The notes under the pieces were generated by a model. It worked only from the letters and a program-made list of their open reading frames with translations. It had not been told where the DNA came from and ran no database searches. A stretch of DNA of 47,588 nt from Bacteroidales bacterium. Its GTDB lineage: Bacteria > Bacteroidota > Bacteroidia > Bacteroidales > UBA932. Positions 17,469 through 26,989 of the stretch are shown in pieces. The position numbers were made by a program, and so were the translations under genes. Location: positions 1 to 47,588 of the forward strand of contig JAMPAT010000028.1 in the NCBI GenBank assembly GCA_023667095.1. Direction: 5' to 3'. The number at the start of each line of letters is the position of its first letter. Within the stretch, counting starts at the first letter, position 1.

Positions 17469-20162
17469 ATGAAGATTTTCAGGTTTGCCATAATGCTGAT
17501 GACGGCGGTTTCCGCAGTCCTTGCCCTGGGCAGCTGCTCTGTAGAGGAGATGCAGGATACGGGCGATTATGGTTACGTGCAGTTCAAGCTGTACAAGGAA
17601 GCCTCATATGTACCGGCTTCCAAGGCAGCGGAGATAGATTATCTTGCCGACATCACAAAGGCAAGGATTACAATGAGATACCAGGGGACAACCCTGAACC
17701 AGACCCTTGTCTTTTCTGCGGCAGACAAGGAATCTGCTGAATTCGGAATCCGCAGCGAAAAGCTCCAGCTGCTTGCAGGTGACTATGAGGTGCTTGCATT
17801 TACTGTCTATGACAGGAATGACAATGAAGGTCCTGCCATTTCTGAGATCGGTATGCCTTATTTCTCTGTCACTGCAGGAGGAATGACAGTCCATGACCTC
17901 ACTGTAGGAAGGTCTGTAGTCCCGTCGCGGGGAAACGTCCGTTTCTCAGTTGTAAAGGACATGTCCGGACTGGACAATGTGCAGACCAGGTCTATTGACA
18001 ACCACACATTGGACGAGGCCAAATATATCACAGTGCGTGTGGAGAGGACTGCCAACAATGTACAGACCGAATTCTCACTTATCCCGGTCAGATTCTCCGT
18101 ACATTTCAATGACAATGACGATGATGCCAACATCTATCCGGACGGCTATACGTCTGACAAGAATTTCGGGTATCAGACTTCTTCCCTCCAGGCTGATTCA
18201 CTTCTTTTCCTTACGGCCGGAGAATATAGGGTAAGGTCATTCACCCTTCTCGACAAATTCAAGACAAGCTTCGACACAAGGAGCTTCGAACGTACTTCCG
18301 CTCCGGTATTTGAAGTGTCCGACAACCAGACCAAGGATGTCAGGATGCCTGTCGAGCTTACCAAAAGTGCACCATATCTCCAGGATTACTATGCTCTCTA
18401 TGAAATATGGAAGTCCCTCGGCGGACCGGACTGGTACTACCGCGGCGAGGCCTATCCGGAGGGAACAAACTGGGACTTCAACAAGGACCCTGATCTCTGG
18501 GGGGACCAGCAGGGTATCAGCCTGCACAATAACGGGCGTATCGCATCAATTGACATTTCAGATTTCGGTGCCAAAGGAGACATGTCACCCGCGATAGGAC
18601 AGCTCACAGAGCTTATTCAGCTATATATAAGTACACAGAACGACAAGGACAATATGGATTTCACCGATCCTGGCACCCTTTCGCGCACGCGTATGGAACG
18701 TCACAGGAAATATCTTGCCGAGCATTATCCACTGACACAGCTTTCCGCTCCTATAGCATTCGGATTTGCTGAGCATAAGGAATCAGTCCCGGAGATTGCA
18801 CTTCATGAGAAAGGCATGACTGAAAGGGATATCTATGCAATGGAACGTGACCGTGGCATCCGCCCTCTCGATACCAACACCGGGGTCATCACCAGTGGTG
18901 TCACTTCCATTCCAGAGGAAATAGGCAACCTCACAAAGCTTGAGTATCTGTTTGTCTCAAACTGCAGGATAACCAGGCTGCCGAGTGCAGAGGCCATGGG
19001 AAAGCTTGCTTCACTGACGGATTTCGAGATGTACAACTGCCCTGAGCTTGAAATGACTGATGAGGCAGTGGCTTCACTCTCTGCAATGCCGGCGCTGATT
19101 TCAGTAACTCTCGGAAGAAACACCCACTGGACTCCTGAACAGTGCGGGAAGCTTATCTCTGGACTTGCCCATGGACCGAGTGCGGAGAAGCTGCAGATCC
19201 TGTATTTCAACAACAACAGGCTACAGGCCATCAGACATGATGATTTCAGCCGTTTCAAGAAGCTCGGCCTGCTCAATGTCGTGGAGAACGAGATTGAGAC
19301 AGTCGAGAGATTCGGCAATGACATTTCACTCGTGCAGCTGTACCTTGACAACAACAGGATCAGGGAGATTCCTGACAATGAGGGTGACCAGCTCTTCTGT
19401 GTTATGGATGACATGGAGACATTCTCGGCTACACATAACCAGATTGAGGTGTTCCCGGATATCTTCGATGCCAAGAGCATTTTCACTGTAGGCTCAGTGG
19501 ATTTCTCATACAACAGGATATCAAAGGTATCACACGGGGATGACTTTAAAGGAATCAATGTGAAGACACTCAGCCTTGCCAGCAACAATTTCACGGAATA
19601 TCCGCTGGAGTTCACGCACAGCAATTCCATCGTGTCTGTCTACAATTTCCGCGGAAACGGCATGAGGAAGATTGACGAGGATGCATTCGACTACAAGAAG
19701 CCTAACCGTGACAAGCTGACATACACCCAGACATTCGACTTCTCATACAACAGGCTTGATGACCTGCCAATCACCTTCGGTGACTCGGCGTTCCCTTATA
19801 TATACAGCCTTGACCTTTCCTACAATGCGTTCAAGTCATTCCCGTATGAACCGCTGAACTATACAAACCTTACAGCATTTGCATTGAGGGGACAGAGGGA
19901 CGAGAATGGAAGGCGTATCCTCAAGGAGTGGCCAACCGGTCTCTACAACCATAGGGGACTCCGTGGATTCTATATCGGCTCCAATGCATACGAGAGGATA
20001 GACGACACAATTTCAACCCTCATCTACAATTTTGACATCAGTGACAATCCGGACATCGAATTCGATGCTTCCGGCATCTGCTATGCGTGGCGGGCAGGAG
20101 CATACCGTCTTATCTATGACAAGACACAGAACATATTGAATTGTCCTGAAATGCTTAACTAA
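17469..20162 (+). CDS. Leucine-rich-repeat lipoprotein with DUF4458-like N-terminus
   Basis: Surface-type lipoprotein, 897 aa, lipobox LGSCS near residue 24. Residues about 35-300 hold two beta-rich DUF4458-like segments (name from memory). The classical lead-in to Bacteroidetes LRRs follows at about 305-390: ALYEIWKSLGGPDWYYRGE, a GTNW block, and NNGRIASIDISDFGAKGDMS. LRR units run from about 470 to 850, for example LTKLEYLFVSNCRITRLP, LQILYFNNNRLQAI, LVQLYLDNNRIREIP, SLDLSYNAFKSFP. Such proteins bind other proteins and no enzymatic motif is seen. It lies downstream of the hairpin at 17353 and 13 bp before a second LRR/BACON lipoprotein. A protein-capture role next to the subtilase is a reasonable inference. 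Confidence 0.85.
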   Translation: MKIFRFAIMLMTAVSAVLALGSCSVEEMQDTGDYGYVQFKLYKEASYVPASKAAEIDYLADITKARITMRYQGTTLNQTLVFSAADKESAEFGIRSEKLQLLAGDYEVLAFTVYDRNDNEGPAISEIGMPYFSVTAGGMTVHDLTVGRSVVPSRGNVRFSVVKDMSGLDNVQTRSIDNHTLDEAKYITVRVERTANNVQTEFSLIPVRFSVHFNDNDDDANIYPDGYTSDKNFGYQTSSLQADSLLFLTAGEYRVRSFTLLDKFKTSFDTRSFERTSAPVFEVSDNQTKDVRMPVELTKSAPYLQDYYALYEIWKSLGGPDWYYRGEAYPEGTNWDFNKDPDLWGDQQGISLHNNGRIASIDISDFGAKGDMSPAIGQLTELIQLYISTQNDKDNMDFTDPGTLSRTRMERHRKYLAEHYPLTQLSAPIAFGFAEHKESVPEIALHEKGMTERDIYAMERDRGIRPLDTNTGVITSGVTSIPEEIGNLTKLEYLFVSNCRITRLPSAEAMGKLASLTDFEMYNCPELEMTDEAVASLSAMPALISVTLGRNTHWTPEQCGKLISGLAHGPSAEKLQILYFNNNRLQAIRHDDFSRFKKLGLLNVVENEIETVERFGNDISLVQLYLDNNRIREIPDNEGDQLFCVMDDMETFSATHNQIEVFPDIFDAKSIFTVGSVDFSYNRISKVSHGDDFKGINVKTLSLASNNFTEYPLEFTHSNSIVSVYNFRGNGMRKIDEDAFDYKKPNRDKLTYTQTFDFSYNRLDDLPITFGDSAFPYIYSLDLSYNAFKSFPYEPLNYTNLTAFALRGQRDENGRRILKEWPTGLYNHRGLRGFYIGSNAYERIDDTISTLIYNFDISDNPDIEFDASGICYAWRAGAYRLIYDKTQNILNCPEMLN

Positions 20163-20175
20163 CAAGGAGACAGAT

Positions 20176-21978
20176 ATGAAGAAATATAGAATAGCATTAC
20201 TCTCAATGACGGTAGCCCTCATGGCTTCCGCATGTACCGATATCCAGCCTGACGTTCCTTTCGGGACAGGTGACAGCGAACTTTCATTCGAGGCTGTCGG
20301 AGGGACTAAGGCTGTCAGCATTTCAGCTGACGGGGAGTGGGTGGCTTCATCCGGCGAGCCCTGGATTACCATCTCTCCTGCAAACGGCCGCGGAAAAGGA
20401 ACATGCAATGTAATCATCGACACGACACTTGTCCTTGAAGAAAGGACTGGACGTGTAAACATAAGGAAGATTGACGATGATGATATAGTGAGCATCAATG
20501 TAACCCAGAAAGGGTTTGAATATTCGATATCAGTGGACAAGGAGAATGTCTCCATACCTGAATATGACCAGCTTGACAACCGCTATTTCGATGTCAAGGT
20601 CAAGTCCAACATCCCTTTCGATGTCCAGATTCCTGACGATGCCTCATGGCTGACCCTTGACCGTTCCAACAAGGAACTTGAACTTGACCGTGGAGTACGT
20701 CCGCGTGATGTAAGGGTACGTTTCAGATGGAATGTCAGCTCTACGCCTGCTGAGCGTATTGCTGAAGTGAAGTTCGTTCCCAAGGACCAGTCCGCAACCC
20801 TTGCAAGGCATGATTTCCTGACCGTGACACAAGGCGCAGCGGAAGAAATTACGCAGAGCCGTCATGGTGACTCACTTGCTGTGCTTGGCATAGGACGCTC
20901 AATCGGAATATGGACGGAGTATGATTCTTCCCTTCCTATGGACAGGTGGGCAGGAGTGGTTCTCTGGCATGAAGATGACATTGACTATGTAAGGGAGCTT
21001 GTTGCCGATGATAAGGCCCATCTTCTTGAGGACCAGAAGGCTTTGGCTGATGACAATCCTTTGAAGGGCCTTGGAGAGGCTGATTATCTTGAAGCTGTGG
21101 CACAGTCCTATATCGGACGTGTGCGTGAAGCTGTATTCATGATGTTCACGACAAGGGAAGTGATTCCTCTTGAGGTGCAGTACCTCAGGGCAGCCGAGTC
21201 GCTTACATTTGCTGCAAATGCCAATTCTTTCCTGCGCAGCCTTGCCACTGGAGAGTCTCTCAACAACCTTACGCAGCTGAGGCGTCTTGCAATCAGGGCC
21301 TATGGACTTACTGAGCTTGACAAGGGGCTGACATCACTTAAGAACCTTGAGTACATAGATCTTGCAAGCAATAACTTCCAGGTATGGCCAAGCATCCTTG
21401 ATGCTGCCAATTTCCCTAAGATGCACTCTATTGTATTCAATGCCAACCAGCGTAGGGTAGTATACGATCTTTCTAACTCTACAGAGACCGATTTAGGAGG
21501 ATTCATGGACAACACGACTCCTGGCAGGGACAATGTGAACGGATTCTGGAAAAGGCTGCTTACATGGGAGAAGCTTGACACTCTCATCCTGTCAGTAAAT
21601 TATCTGCAGGGTACACTCCCTTCAGATGAGACTGTAAGGGGACTCGGCATACGTAACTATACAGAGGCGGACCGCGGAGACTCGCTGACTACAGACTTCA
21701 TCAATCTCGGACTGCCGCGCGTTATGCCGAATATGAAGAGGTTCGCCATAAACTACAACAGGATGACAGGTGATGTGCCTATGTGGCTCCTTTACCATCC
21801 TGCACTTGACTATTGGATGCCTGATACATTCATCTTTGCCCAGGAAGGTACAGACAAGAGCGGCAACAGGGCTGAGATGACCAATGTCCCTATAAGCCTG
21901 GGCAATTACAGCAATATCCCTGGCAACAGGGGAAGCTACTATGACATCCATCCGTATAAGTTAGAGAATAAAGATTAG
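20176..21978 (+). CDS. BACON-domain lipoprotein with leucine-rich repeats
   Basis: Lipoprotein of 600 aa, lipobox LMASAC near residue 20. Two BACON-type beta-sandwich domains follow: about 28-115 (SELSFEAVGGTKAVSIS, the WVASSGEPWITISPANG core, INVTQKGFEY) and about 118-225 (NIPFDVQIPDDASWLTLDR, LTVTQGAAEE). BACON domains in Bacteroidetes surface proteins are thought to bind mucin or carbohydrate or to act as spacers. After a helical linker with no family I recognise (about 225-345), LRRs appear at about 355-470 (LRRLAIRAYGLTELDKGLTS, LEYIDLASNNFQVWPSIL). The open frame stops 4 bp before the protease gene, so the two are probably translationally coupled or at least co-transcribed. No catalytic residues are evident. 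Confidence 0.83.
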   Translation: MKKYRIALLSMTVALMASACTDIQPDVPFGTGDSELSFEAVGGTKAVSISADGEWVASSGEPWITISPANGRGKGTCNVIIDTTLVLEERTGRVNIRKIDDDDIVSINVTQKGFEYSISVDKENVSIPEYDQLDNRYFDVKVKSNIPFDVQIPDDASWLTLDRSNKELELDRGVRPRDVRVRFRWNVSSTPAERIAEVKFVPKDQSATLARHDFLTVTQGAAEEITQSRHGDSLAVLGIGRSIGIWTEYDSSLPMDRWAGVVLWHEDDIDYVRELVADDKAHLLEDQKALADDNPLKGLGEADYLEAVAQSYIGRVREAVFMMFTTREVIPLEVQYLRAAESLTFAANANSFLRSLATGESLNNLTQLRRLAIRAYGLTELDKGLTSLKNLEYIDLASNNFQVWPSILDAANFPKMHSIVFNANQRRVVYDLSNSTETDLGGFMDNTTPGRDNVNGFWKRLLTWEKLDTLILSVNYLQGTLPSDETVRGLGIRNYTEADRGDSLTTDFINLGLPRVMPNMKRFAINYNRMTGDVPMWLLYHPALDYWMPDTFIFAQEGTDKSGNRAEMTNVPISLGNYSNIPGNRGSYYDIHPYKLENKD

Positions 21979-21982
21979 AGGA

Positions 21983-24046
21983 ATGAAAAGATATCTATAC
22001 ATATTAGGTGCGGCTTTGTCGCTGTCTGTGGTCTCCTGCTCAATAGATGAACCTTTTGAGGAGCCAGCAGACGGGGGGAATGCCGGTGAGGTGCAGGTAC
22101 CGCAGGATGTGGTGGCAGGTGAGCTGCTTGTGAAATTTGCACCGGAGGTAAGTGAAATACTTGACCGTGTGCTGCCTGCTACAAAGAGCGGTGGTCCGGC
22201 GACACGTTCAGGAGTTGTCAGCGTGGATGATGTCCTGGAACTTGTAGGGACATACCAGTTTGAACGTGTGTTCCCCAAGGACATCAGGACAGAGGCTGAT
22301 ACACGTGAAGCAGGGCTTCATCTCTGGTATGTGGTACGTTTCAGCAAGGAATTTACCCTTGATGAGGTAGCACGCAGGCTGTCATCTCTCGGAGAGGTGC
22401 AGCAGGTCGAGCTGAACAGGACAATCAAGCGTGCATACAGCGGCAAGGTTACTCCTTTCGTGCCTGCTGCTGTAATGACAAGGGCTGGTGTCAGTGACCT
22501 GGATGACCCTCTTTTCGCATATCAGTGGGATATGGTGAACAACGGCAGCATGTTTACTGTGAATGATGCAGGTGAGACAGTGGGCAAGTCTATAGCCGGT
22601 GCTGATGTCCAGGTTGAGAAAGCATGGGAAAAGACCATGGGAGATCCTTCAATCATCGTAGCTGTGCTTGATGAGGGAGTTGACTTCACCCATCCTGACC
22701 TTTTGCCCAACATGTGGACAAACCCAGGAGAGACCGAATATGGCGGAAGTGTGGATATGGACGGTAACGGATATCCAGGAGACCGTCACGGATTCAATTT
22801 CGTGAGGAATATCGGCCTTATCACTACAAATGATGTCAATGACTCCGGACACGGCTCGCATGTGGCAGGTGTAATAGCTGCACAGAACAACAATGGCTAT
22901 GGTATGGCTTCCATAGCAGGAGGCACTCCGGACAAGCCTGGTGTCAAGATAATGAGCTGCCAGATATTCTCCGGCAACCTTGAGACTTCAGCACTTGCAC
23001 AGGTACGTGCGGTGAAATATGCCGCAGACAACGGTGCTGTAATCCTCCAGTGCAGCTGGGGGTATATTTCAGGAGCTGCGAACGGCTATATCTATGGCCA
23101 GGGATACTCGGACGATGAGATGTGGATGTCCTACAGCCCTATAGAAAAGGTCACATTTGACTACTTCATCCATAATGCAGGTTCTCCTAATGGAGTTCTT
23201 GACGGAGGCCTTGCCATCTTCGCTGCAGGAAATGAGAGTGCCCCTATGGCATGCTATCCTGGAAAATACGGTGACTATGTGTCCGTTGCCTCCACTGCAG
23301 CAGACTGGACCCCGGCAGCATATACCAACTATGGTCCAGGCACCACAATCTGCGCTCCTGGCGGAGACCAGGACTATTACTGGGACTTCACTGATGCAGT
23401 AGCCGGCTATAAGCGTGGTGAGCGTGGATGTATCCTTTCTACCGTACCTCAGCATGTCTCTGCCAACGGTTTCGGATATATGGAGGGTACATCTATGGCA
23501 TGTCCTCATGTCTCAGGTGTTGCAGCCCTTGGCCTTTCATACGCAGCACAGCTTCGCAAGCATTTCACAGCAGACGAGTTCAAGGAACTGCTTTACAGCA
23601 CTGTAACCCCAGCTGCTGACATAGAGAAGACTTGGCCGTCAACTAAGAGATATAGGGATTTCTCCACTGAAATCGAGAATGTACCTGCTTCAATGAACCT
23701 TTCACTTTACAAAGGCCAGATGGGAGTAGGTCAGGTCAATGCCGCTAAGCTGCTTGAGGCCATAGAGGGCGCAGGTACAGCCATGACTTTCCCTAATGTC
23801 TATGTGGCTGCCGGTGCAAGTGCAACCTTTGTTCCTGCAATGTATTTTCCTGAAGGGGCAACAGGATTCAAGGTCTCCATAAGTGACACTTCCATTGCTG
23901 AGTCTATCTACGATGCCGCTTCCGGTAAGATTGTTTTCAAGGGACTGAAGGATGGAATGACAAAGGCGTCAATCTCCGCAGGAAGCACAGTCCATGAATT
24001 TGTAATAACAGTCAGGTCATCAGGCGGTGACTACGGATGGCTATAG
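21983..24046 (+). CDS. Subtilisin-like serine peptidase (S8 family), lipoprotein
   Basis: Secreted or surface-anchored protease, 687 aa, with lipobox VVSCS near residue 19. An N-terminal propeptide-like region (about 35-150, AGELLVKFAPEV, LGEVQQVELNRTIKRA) resembles the chaperone prodomains of subtilases. The S8 domain spans about 170-590 with a full triad and oxyanion residue: Asp230 (VAVLDEGVDFTHPDL), His290 (DSGHGSHVAGVIAAQ), Asn417 (FAAGNES) and Ser504 (GTSMACPHVSGVAALGLS). A beta-rich C-terminal domain (about 605-687) follows. It is the only obvious hydrolase in the SusC/SusD locus, which suggests that this locus degrades proteins or glycoproteins at the cell surface. Activity is predicted from the intact triad. 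Confidence 0.93.
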   Translation: MKRYLYILGAALSLSVVSCSIDEPFEEPADGGNAGEVQVPQDVVAGELLVKFAPEVSEILDRVLPATKSGGPATRSGVVSVDDVLELVGTYQFERVFPKDIRTEADTREAGLHLWYVVRFSKEFTLDEVARRLSSLGEVQQVELNRTIKRAYSGKVTPFVPAAVMTRAGVSDLDDPLFAYQWDMVNNGSMFTVNDAGETVGKSIAGADVQVEKAWEKTMGDPSIIVAVLDEGVDFTHPDLLPNMWTNPGETEYGGSVDMDGNGYPGDRHGFNFVRNIGLITTNDVNDSGHGSHVAGVIAAQNNNGYGMASIAGGTPDKPGVKIMSCQIFSGNLETSALAQVRAVKYAADNGAVILQCSWGYISGAANGYIYGQGYSDDEMWMSYSPIEKVTFDYFIHNAGSPNGVLDGGLAIFAAGNESAPMACYPGKYGDYVSVASTAADWTPAAYTNYGPGTTICAPGGDQDYYWDFTDAVAGYKRGERGCILSTVPQHVSANGFGYMEGTSMACPHVSGVAALGLSYAAQLRKHFTADEFKELLYSTVTPAADIEKTWPSTKRYRDFSTEIENVPASMNLSLYKGQMGVGQVNAAKLLEAIEGAGTAMTFPNVYVAAGASATFVPAMYFPEGATGFKVSISDTSIAESIYDAASGKIVFKGLKDGMTKASISAGSTVHEFVITVRSSGGDYGWL

Positions 24047-24056
24047 GTATAGTATT

Positions 24057-24965
24057 ATGAAGATGTCACGGGTTCTGCCATATTTGTTGGGATTTCTGCT
24101 TCTGCCGTTGTCAGGGGCGGCACAAATACGTACTGTGTCCAGGGAGGTCCTTGACAGTATAGCGAACCCGTTGGAGGCTGAACAGGGATACCTGATGAAA
24201 TTTGATACGAAGAGGATTGACTCAGGTGAGATAGGAGAAGATGACTTGCCAGTCTACAGTTTCCGTTTTGTCAATGATGGAAAACAACCCCTTGCAATCA
24301 GCAGAATAACCACTTCCTGCGGATGTGCGGTAGCCAAGGCTATCCCTATGGTCGTAGCACCAGGTGACAGCGGAAAGGTGTCCGTGACATATCATCCAAA
24401 GGGACATCCGGGAAAGTTTGAGCGCAGGATTTTTGTATATACTGATCTTTCTGACAGACGTCCTACAGCGGTACTGTCGCTTATGACTACGGTAAGGCAG
24501 GGGGCAGACAGAAGCCTGTGGTTCCCGCATCAGATGGGCAGGATAAGGATGAAGGTCAAGGAATTCACTTTCAGGAGCGACATGAAGGATGTTGTCTGCC
24601 TGGATTTCCTGAATACAGGGGATACTCCGGTCACTCCAATGGTAAATTCCGCTTTCCTGCCTCCATATATCAAGGCATGGTGCGAGACTCCGGATGTCGC
24701 TCCTGGCAAGGAAGGGGAGATCTGTATCGGCTTTGATCCTGACAAGTTCGCAGAAAGCATGTCTGCCGGAGCGGGGCAGGTTTCAGGTGCATCATCTGGA
24801 ATTAGTGGTGGAGGTTCCGGTGTTTCGGGAGCTTCTTCGGATACTTCGGGTGATGTTTCCGGCAATTCCCGTGCTTCAGCAGGTTGTAAGGTAAAGATTC
24901 CGCTGATTTTAGAAGGGCTTGGAGTCCCGCCAAGGGAAGCGACCCTGATGCTGACGATAGACTGA
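24057..24965 (+). CDS. DUF1573-domain secreted protein with internal Ser/Gly linker
   Basis: I chose the ATG at 24057 because it starts a clean signal peptide (KMSRVLPYLLGFLLLPLSG, cleavage about residue 21) and avoids overlap with the protease. An upstream ATG at 24027 would add ten residues. Residues about 50-145 are a DUF1573 Ig-like fold with the family core (SFRFVNDGKQPLAISRIT, TSCGCAVA, GKVSVTYHPKGHPGKFERRI). DUF1573 proteins are common secreted proteins of unknown role in Bacteroidetes. A second, less conserved beta-domain follows and is interrupted at about 240-280 by a low-complexity Ser/Gly/Ala stretch before the final strands. It follows the protease by 10 bp and is probably co-transcribed. 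Confidence 0.85.
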   Translation: MKMSRVLPYLLGFLLLPLSGAAQIRTVSREVLDSIANPLEAEQGYLMKFDTKRIDSGEIGEDDLPVYSFRFVNDGKQPLAISRITTSCGCAVAKAIPMVVAPGDSGKVSVTYHPKGHPGKFERRIFVYTDLSDRRPTAVLSLMTTVRQGADRSLWFPHQMGRIRMKVKEFTFRSDMKDVVCLDFLNTGDTPVTPMVNSAFLPPYIKAWCETPDVAPGKEGEICIGFDPDKFAESMSAGAGQVSGASSGISGGGSGVSGASSDTSGDVSGNSRASAGCKVKIPLILEGLGVPPREATLMLTID

Positions 24966-25072
24966 TTGCTCTCTTTACAGGAAACCGTAACGGTGGTCAA
25001 GGTATTGGCAGATGCTATCGCAGCCTACATACAGCTATGGTAATATGATTGAATAAAAGAATAATTGAAATT

Positions 25073-25546
25073 ATGAGAAACATATTTAATACAGCATTTC
25101 TTGCAATTGCGATGTTCGCTTTTGCCTCATGCACAGAAAAGGTGGAGCCTCAGGATGAATATCTTGATGTCACTGCCAACAACCTTGCAGGTGACTGGAA
25201 AGCCGAGACCTGGAATGACGGCCTGCCAATGGAAGACGGAGTAGCGGTATATATCCGTTTTGTCCGCAAGAATTCCAGGTATGAGCTGTATTCCAATGTC
25301 GGCTCAATGGAGTTTACAAGGCAGACCGGCAACTTCACCGTCCTGACAGATGAGGAGCATGGCTACATAATCCGCGGCAGCTATGACAACACCCTCAATG
25401 AGGAATGGAACCACCGTTATATCGTCAGGCTGACTTCAGACAGGATGGTCTGGACAGCATACGATGATCCTGCAGATGTCTGTGTCTACGTACGTACCGC
25501 TATACCTGACGACATTGTTGCGGCCTTCCCTCCGGTGGAGGAGTGA
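25073..25546 (+). CDS. Small lipocalin-like lipoprotein
   Basis: Small lipoprotein. The ATG at 25073 gives a proper signal (RNIFNTAFLAIAMFAFAS followed by Cys); an upstream in-frame ATG at 25049 would prepend eight residues. The mature part has about 135 residues and is beta-rich (NNLAGDWKAETWNDG, YIRFVRKNSRYELYSNV, HRYIVRLTSDRMVW), a pattern seen in lipocalin-like or DUF5004-like lipoproteins of Bacteroidales. I cannot assign a ligand. It closes the SusCD locus and is followed 63 bp later by a strong terminator. Confidence 0.75.
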   Translation: MRNIFNTAFLAIAMFAFASCTEKVEPQDEYLDVTANNLAGDWKAETWNDGLPMEDGVAVYIRFVRKNSRYELYSNVGSMEFTRQTGNFTVLTDEEHGYIIRGSYDNTLNEEWNHRYIVRLTSDRMVWTAYDDPADVCVYVRTAIPDDIVAAFPPVEE

Positions 25547-25609
25547 TTAGCATTGGTGACCATCCGCTCTGTAATGTTAATTAAGAAGTGTGGTTGACTA
25601 AAGATGAAC

Positions 25610-25646
25610 AGCCCCCTAAAAGTTTTTGTCTAACTTTTAGGGGGCT
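25610..25646 (+). terminator. Strong intrinsic terminator at end of the SusCD locus
   Basis: AGCCCCCTAAAAGTT (25610-25624) pairs perfectly with AACTTTTAGGGGGCT (25632-25646) around a TTTGTCT loop. Fifteen base pairs make this the strongest hairpin in the window. It separates the SusCD locus from the 84-bp hairpin array. Confidence 0.8.
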
Positions 25647-25681
25647 TCCAATTAGTCGATGAACTGTATGCTGACGGGGCG

Positions 25682-26920
25682 GCTTCCCAATGCTCATAAT
25701 AGCGTTCCATTGGGAACTATGCTGGTTCCCAATGTCCAGAAAAATGTTACATTTGGAACCATGCTGATTCGGAATATGCTGACAATCAATAGGATGTAAT
25801 TTCGCCGCGTGCCCAACGGCGGAAAAATCGTGCTGTTTGGCACGCTCTGTTTTTGTAACTCGTTGGCAACCAGCTATGTGCGATTTTCTGCTGTGCCCAA
25901 CAGTCAAGAAAACATTCCGTTTGGCACCATGCTTATTCGCAATGTACTGTCAATCAGTTAGATGCAATTTTGCCACGTGCTCAACGGCGGAAAAATCGTG
26001 CTGTTTGGCACGCTCTGTTTTTGTAACTCGTTGGCAATCATCTATGTGTGATTTTCTGCTGTGCCCAACGGTCAAAAAACATTCCGTTTGGCACCCTGCT
26101 TATTCGCAATGTGTTGTCAATCAGTTAGATACAATTTTGCTACGTGCCCAACGGCGGAAAAATCGTGCTGTTTGGCACGCTCTGTTTTTGCAACGTACTG
26201 GTAATCAGTTGTGTGCGATTCTGTGCTGTGCCCAACGGTCAATAAAACATTCCGTTTGTCACCCTGCTGATTTAGAATATGCTGTCAATCAATAGGATAC
26301 AATTTTGCTACGTGCCCAACGACAAAAAAATGGTGCTGTTTGGCACGCTCTTCTTTTGTAATGTACTGGTAATCAGTTGTGTGCGATTCTGTGCTGTGCC
26401 CAACGGTCAATAAAACATTCCGTTTGTCACCCTGCTGATTTGGAATATGCTGATAATCAATAGAATACAATTTTGTCGCGTGCCCAACGGCAAAAAAATG
26501 GTGCTGTTTTGCACGCTCTTCTTTTGTAATGTGCTGGTAATCAGTTGTGTGCGATTCTGTGCTGTGCCCAACGGTCAAAAAACATTCCGTTTGGCACCAT
26601 TCTTATTCGCAATGTACTGTCAATCAGTTAGATGCAATTTTGTCGCGTGCCCAACGGCGGAAAAATCGTGCTGTTTGGCACGCTCTGTTTTTGTAACTCG
26701 TTGGCAACCATCTATGTGCGATTTTCTGCTGTGCCCAGCAGTCAAGAAAACATTCCGTTTGGCACCCTGCTGATTCGCAATGTGTTGTCAATCAGTAAGA
26801 TGTAAATTTGCTGCGTGCCCAACGGCAAAAAATTAGTGCTGTTTGGCACGCTCTTCTTTTGTAACATGTTGGTAGCAAGTTATATATGATTAGCTATGGT
26901 TTCCAATGTCCAGAAAAACG
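25682..26920 (+). repeat. Tandem hairpin array with 84-bp period (right copy, about 15 units)
   Basis: Two alternating 35-nt hairpin types recur every 84 bp, so the pair repeats every 168 bp. Type A starts at 25809, 25977, 26144, 26312, 26480, 26647 and 26815: arms GTGCCCAACGGC and GCTGTTTGGCAC, 11-nt loop. Type B starts at 25725, 25893, 26061, 26228 and so on to a half copy at 26899: arms GTGCCCAACGG and CCGTTTGGCAC, 13-nt loop. An extra out-of-phase hairpin lies at 25684-25716. Spacers of 49 nt are also conserved. Open frames run through it on both strands only because 168 is divisible by three; I regard it as non-coding. It ends just before the promoter of the XylR-type gene. Confidence 0.93.
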
Positions 26921-26955
26921 ATGACTCTGCCCTGATGATATTTTGGCAGAAAATA

Positions 26956-26985
26956 TTGCTTTTTCGTGGCATGTAACTATATTTG
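26956..26985 (+). promoter_or_regulatory. Candidate promoter of the XylR-type regulator gene
   Basis: TATATTTG (26978-26985) matches the -7 consensus TAnnTTTG. TTG (26956-26958) lies 19 bases upstream as a -33 candidate. The start codon at 26990 is only five bases beyond the -7 box, so the message may be leaderless. The placement argues against the upstream ATG at 26966. Confidence 0.55.
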
Positions 26986-26989
26986 CCGA

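Noticed and set aside
24027..24056. Upstream start of the DUF1573 gene at 24027
   Set aside because: It would overlap the protease gene and put ten polar residues before the signal peptide; the ATG at 24057 gives a normal signal.
25837..26773. Open frames of 97-152 codons on both strands inside the right array, with repeated peptide sequence
   Set aside because: They arise because the 168-bp period is a multiple of three. Open frames on both strands, hairpin pairing and no start or composition signal argue against coding.
25682..26920. Integron attC array or CRISPR as explanation for the 84-bp hairpins
   Set aside because: There are no gene cassettes between hairpins, no integrase in the window, spacers are conserved rather than unique, and the unit is too long and too paired for CRISPR.
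26966..26989. Upstream start of the XylR-type regulator at 26966
   Set aside because: It lies upstream of the candidate -7 box and adds eight residues not expected in the family.
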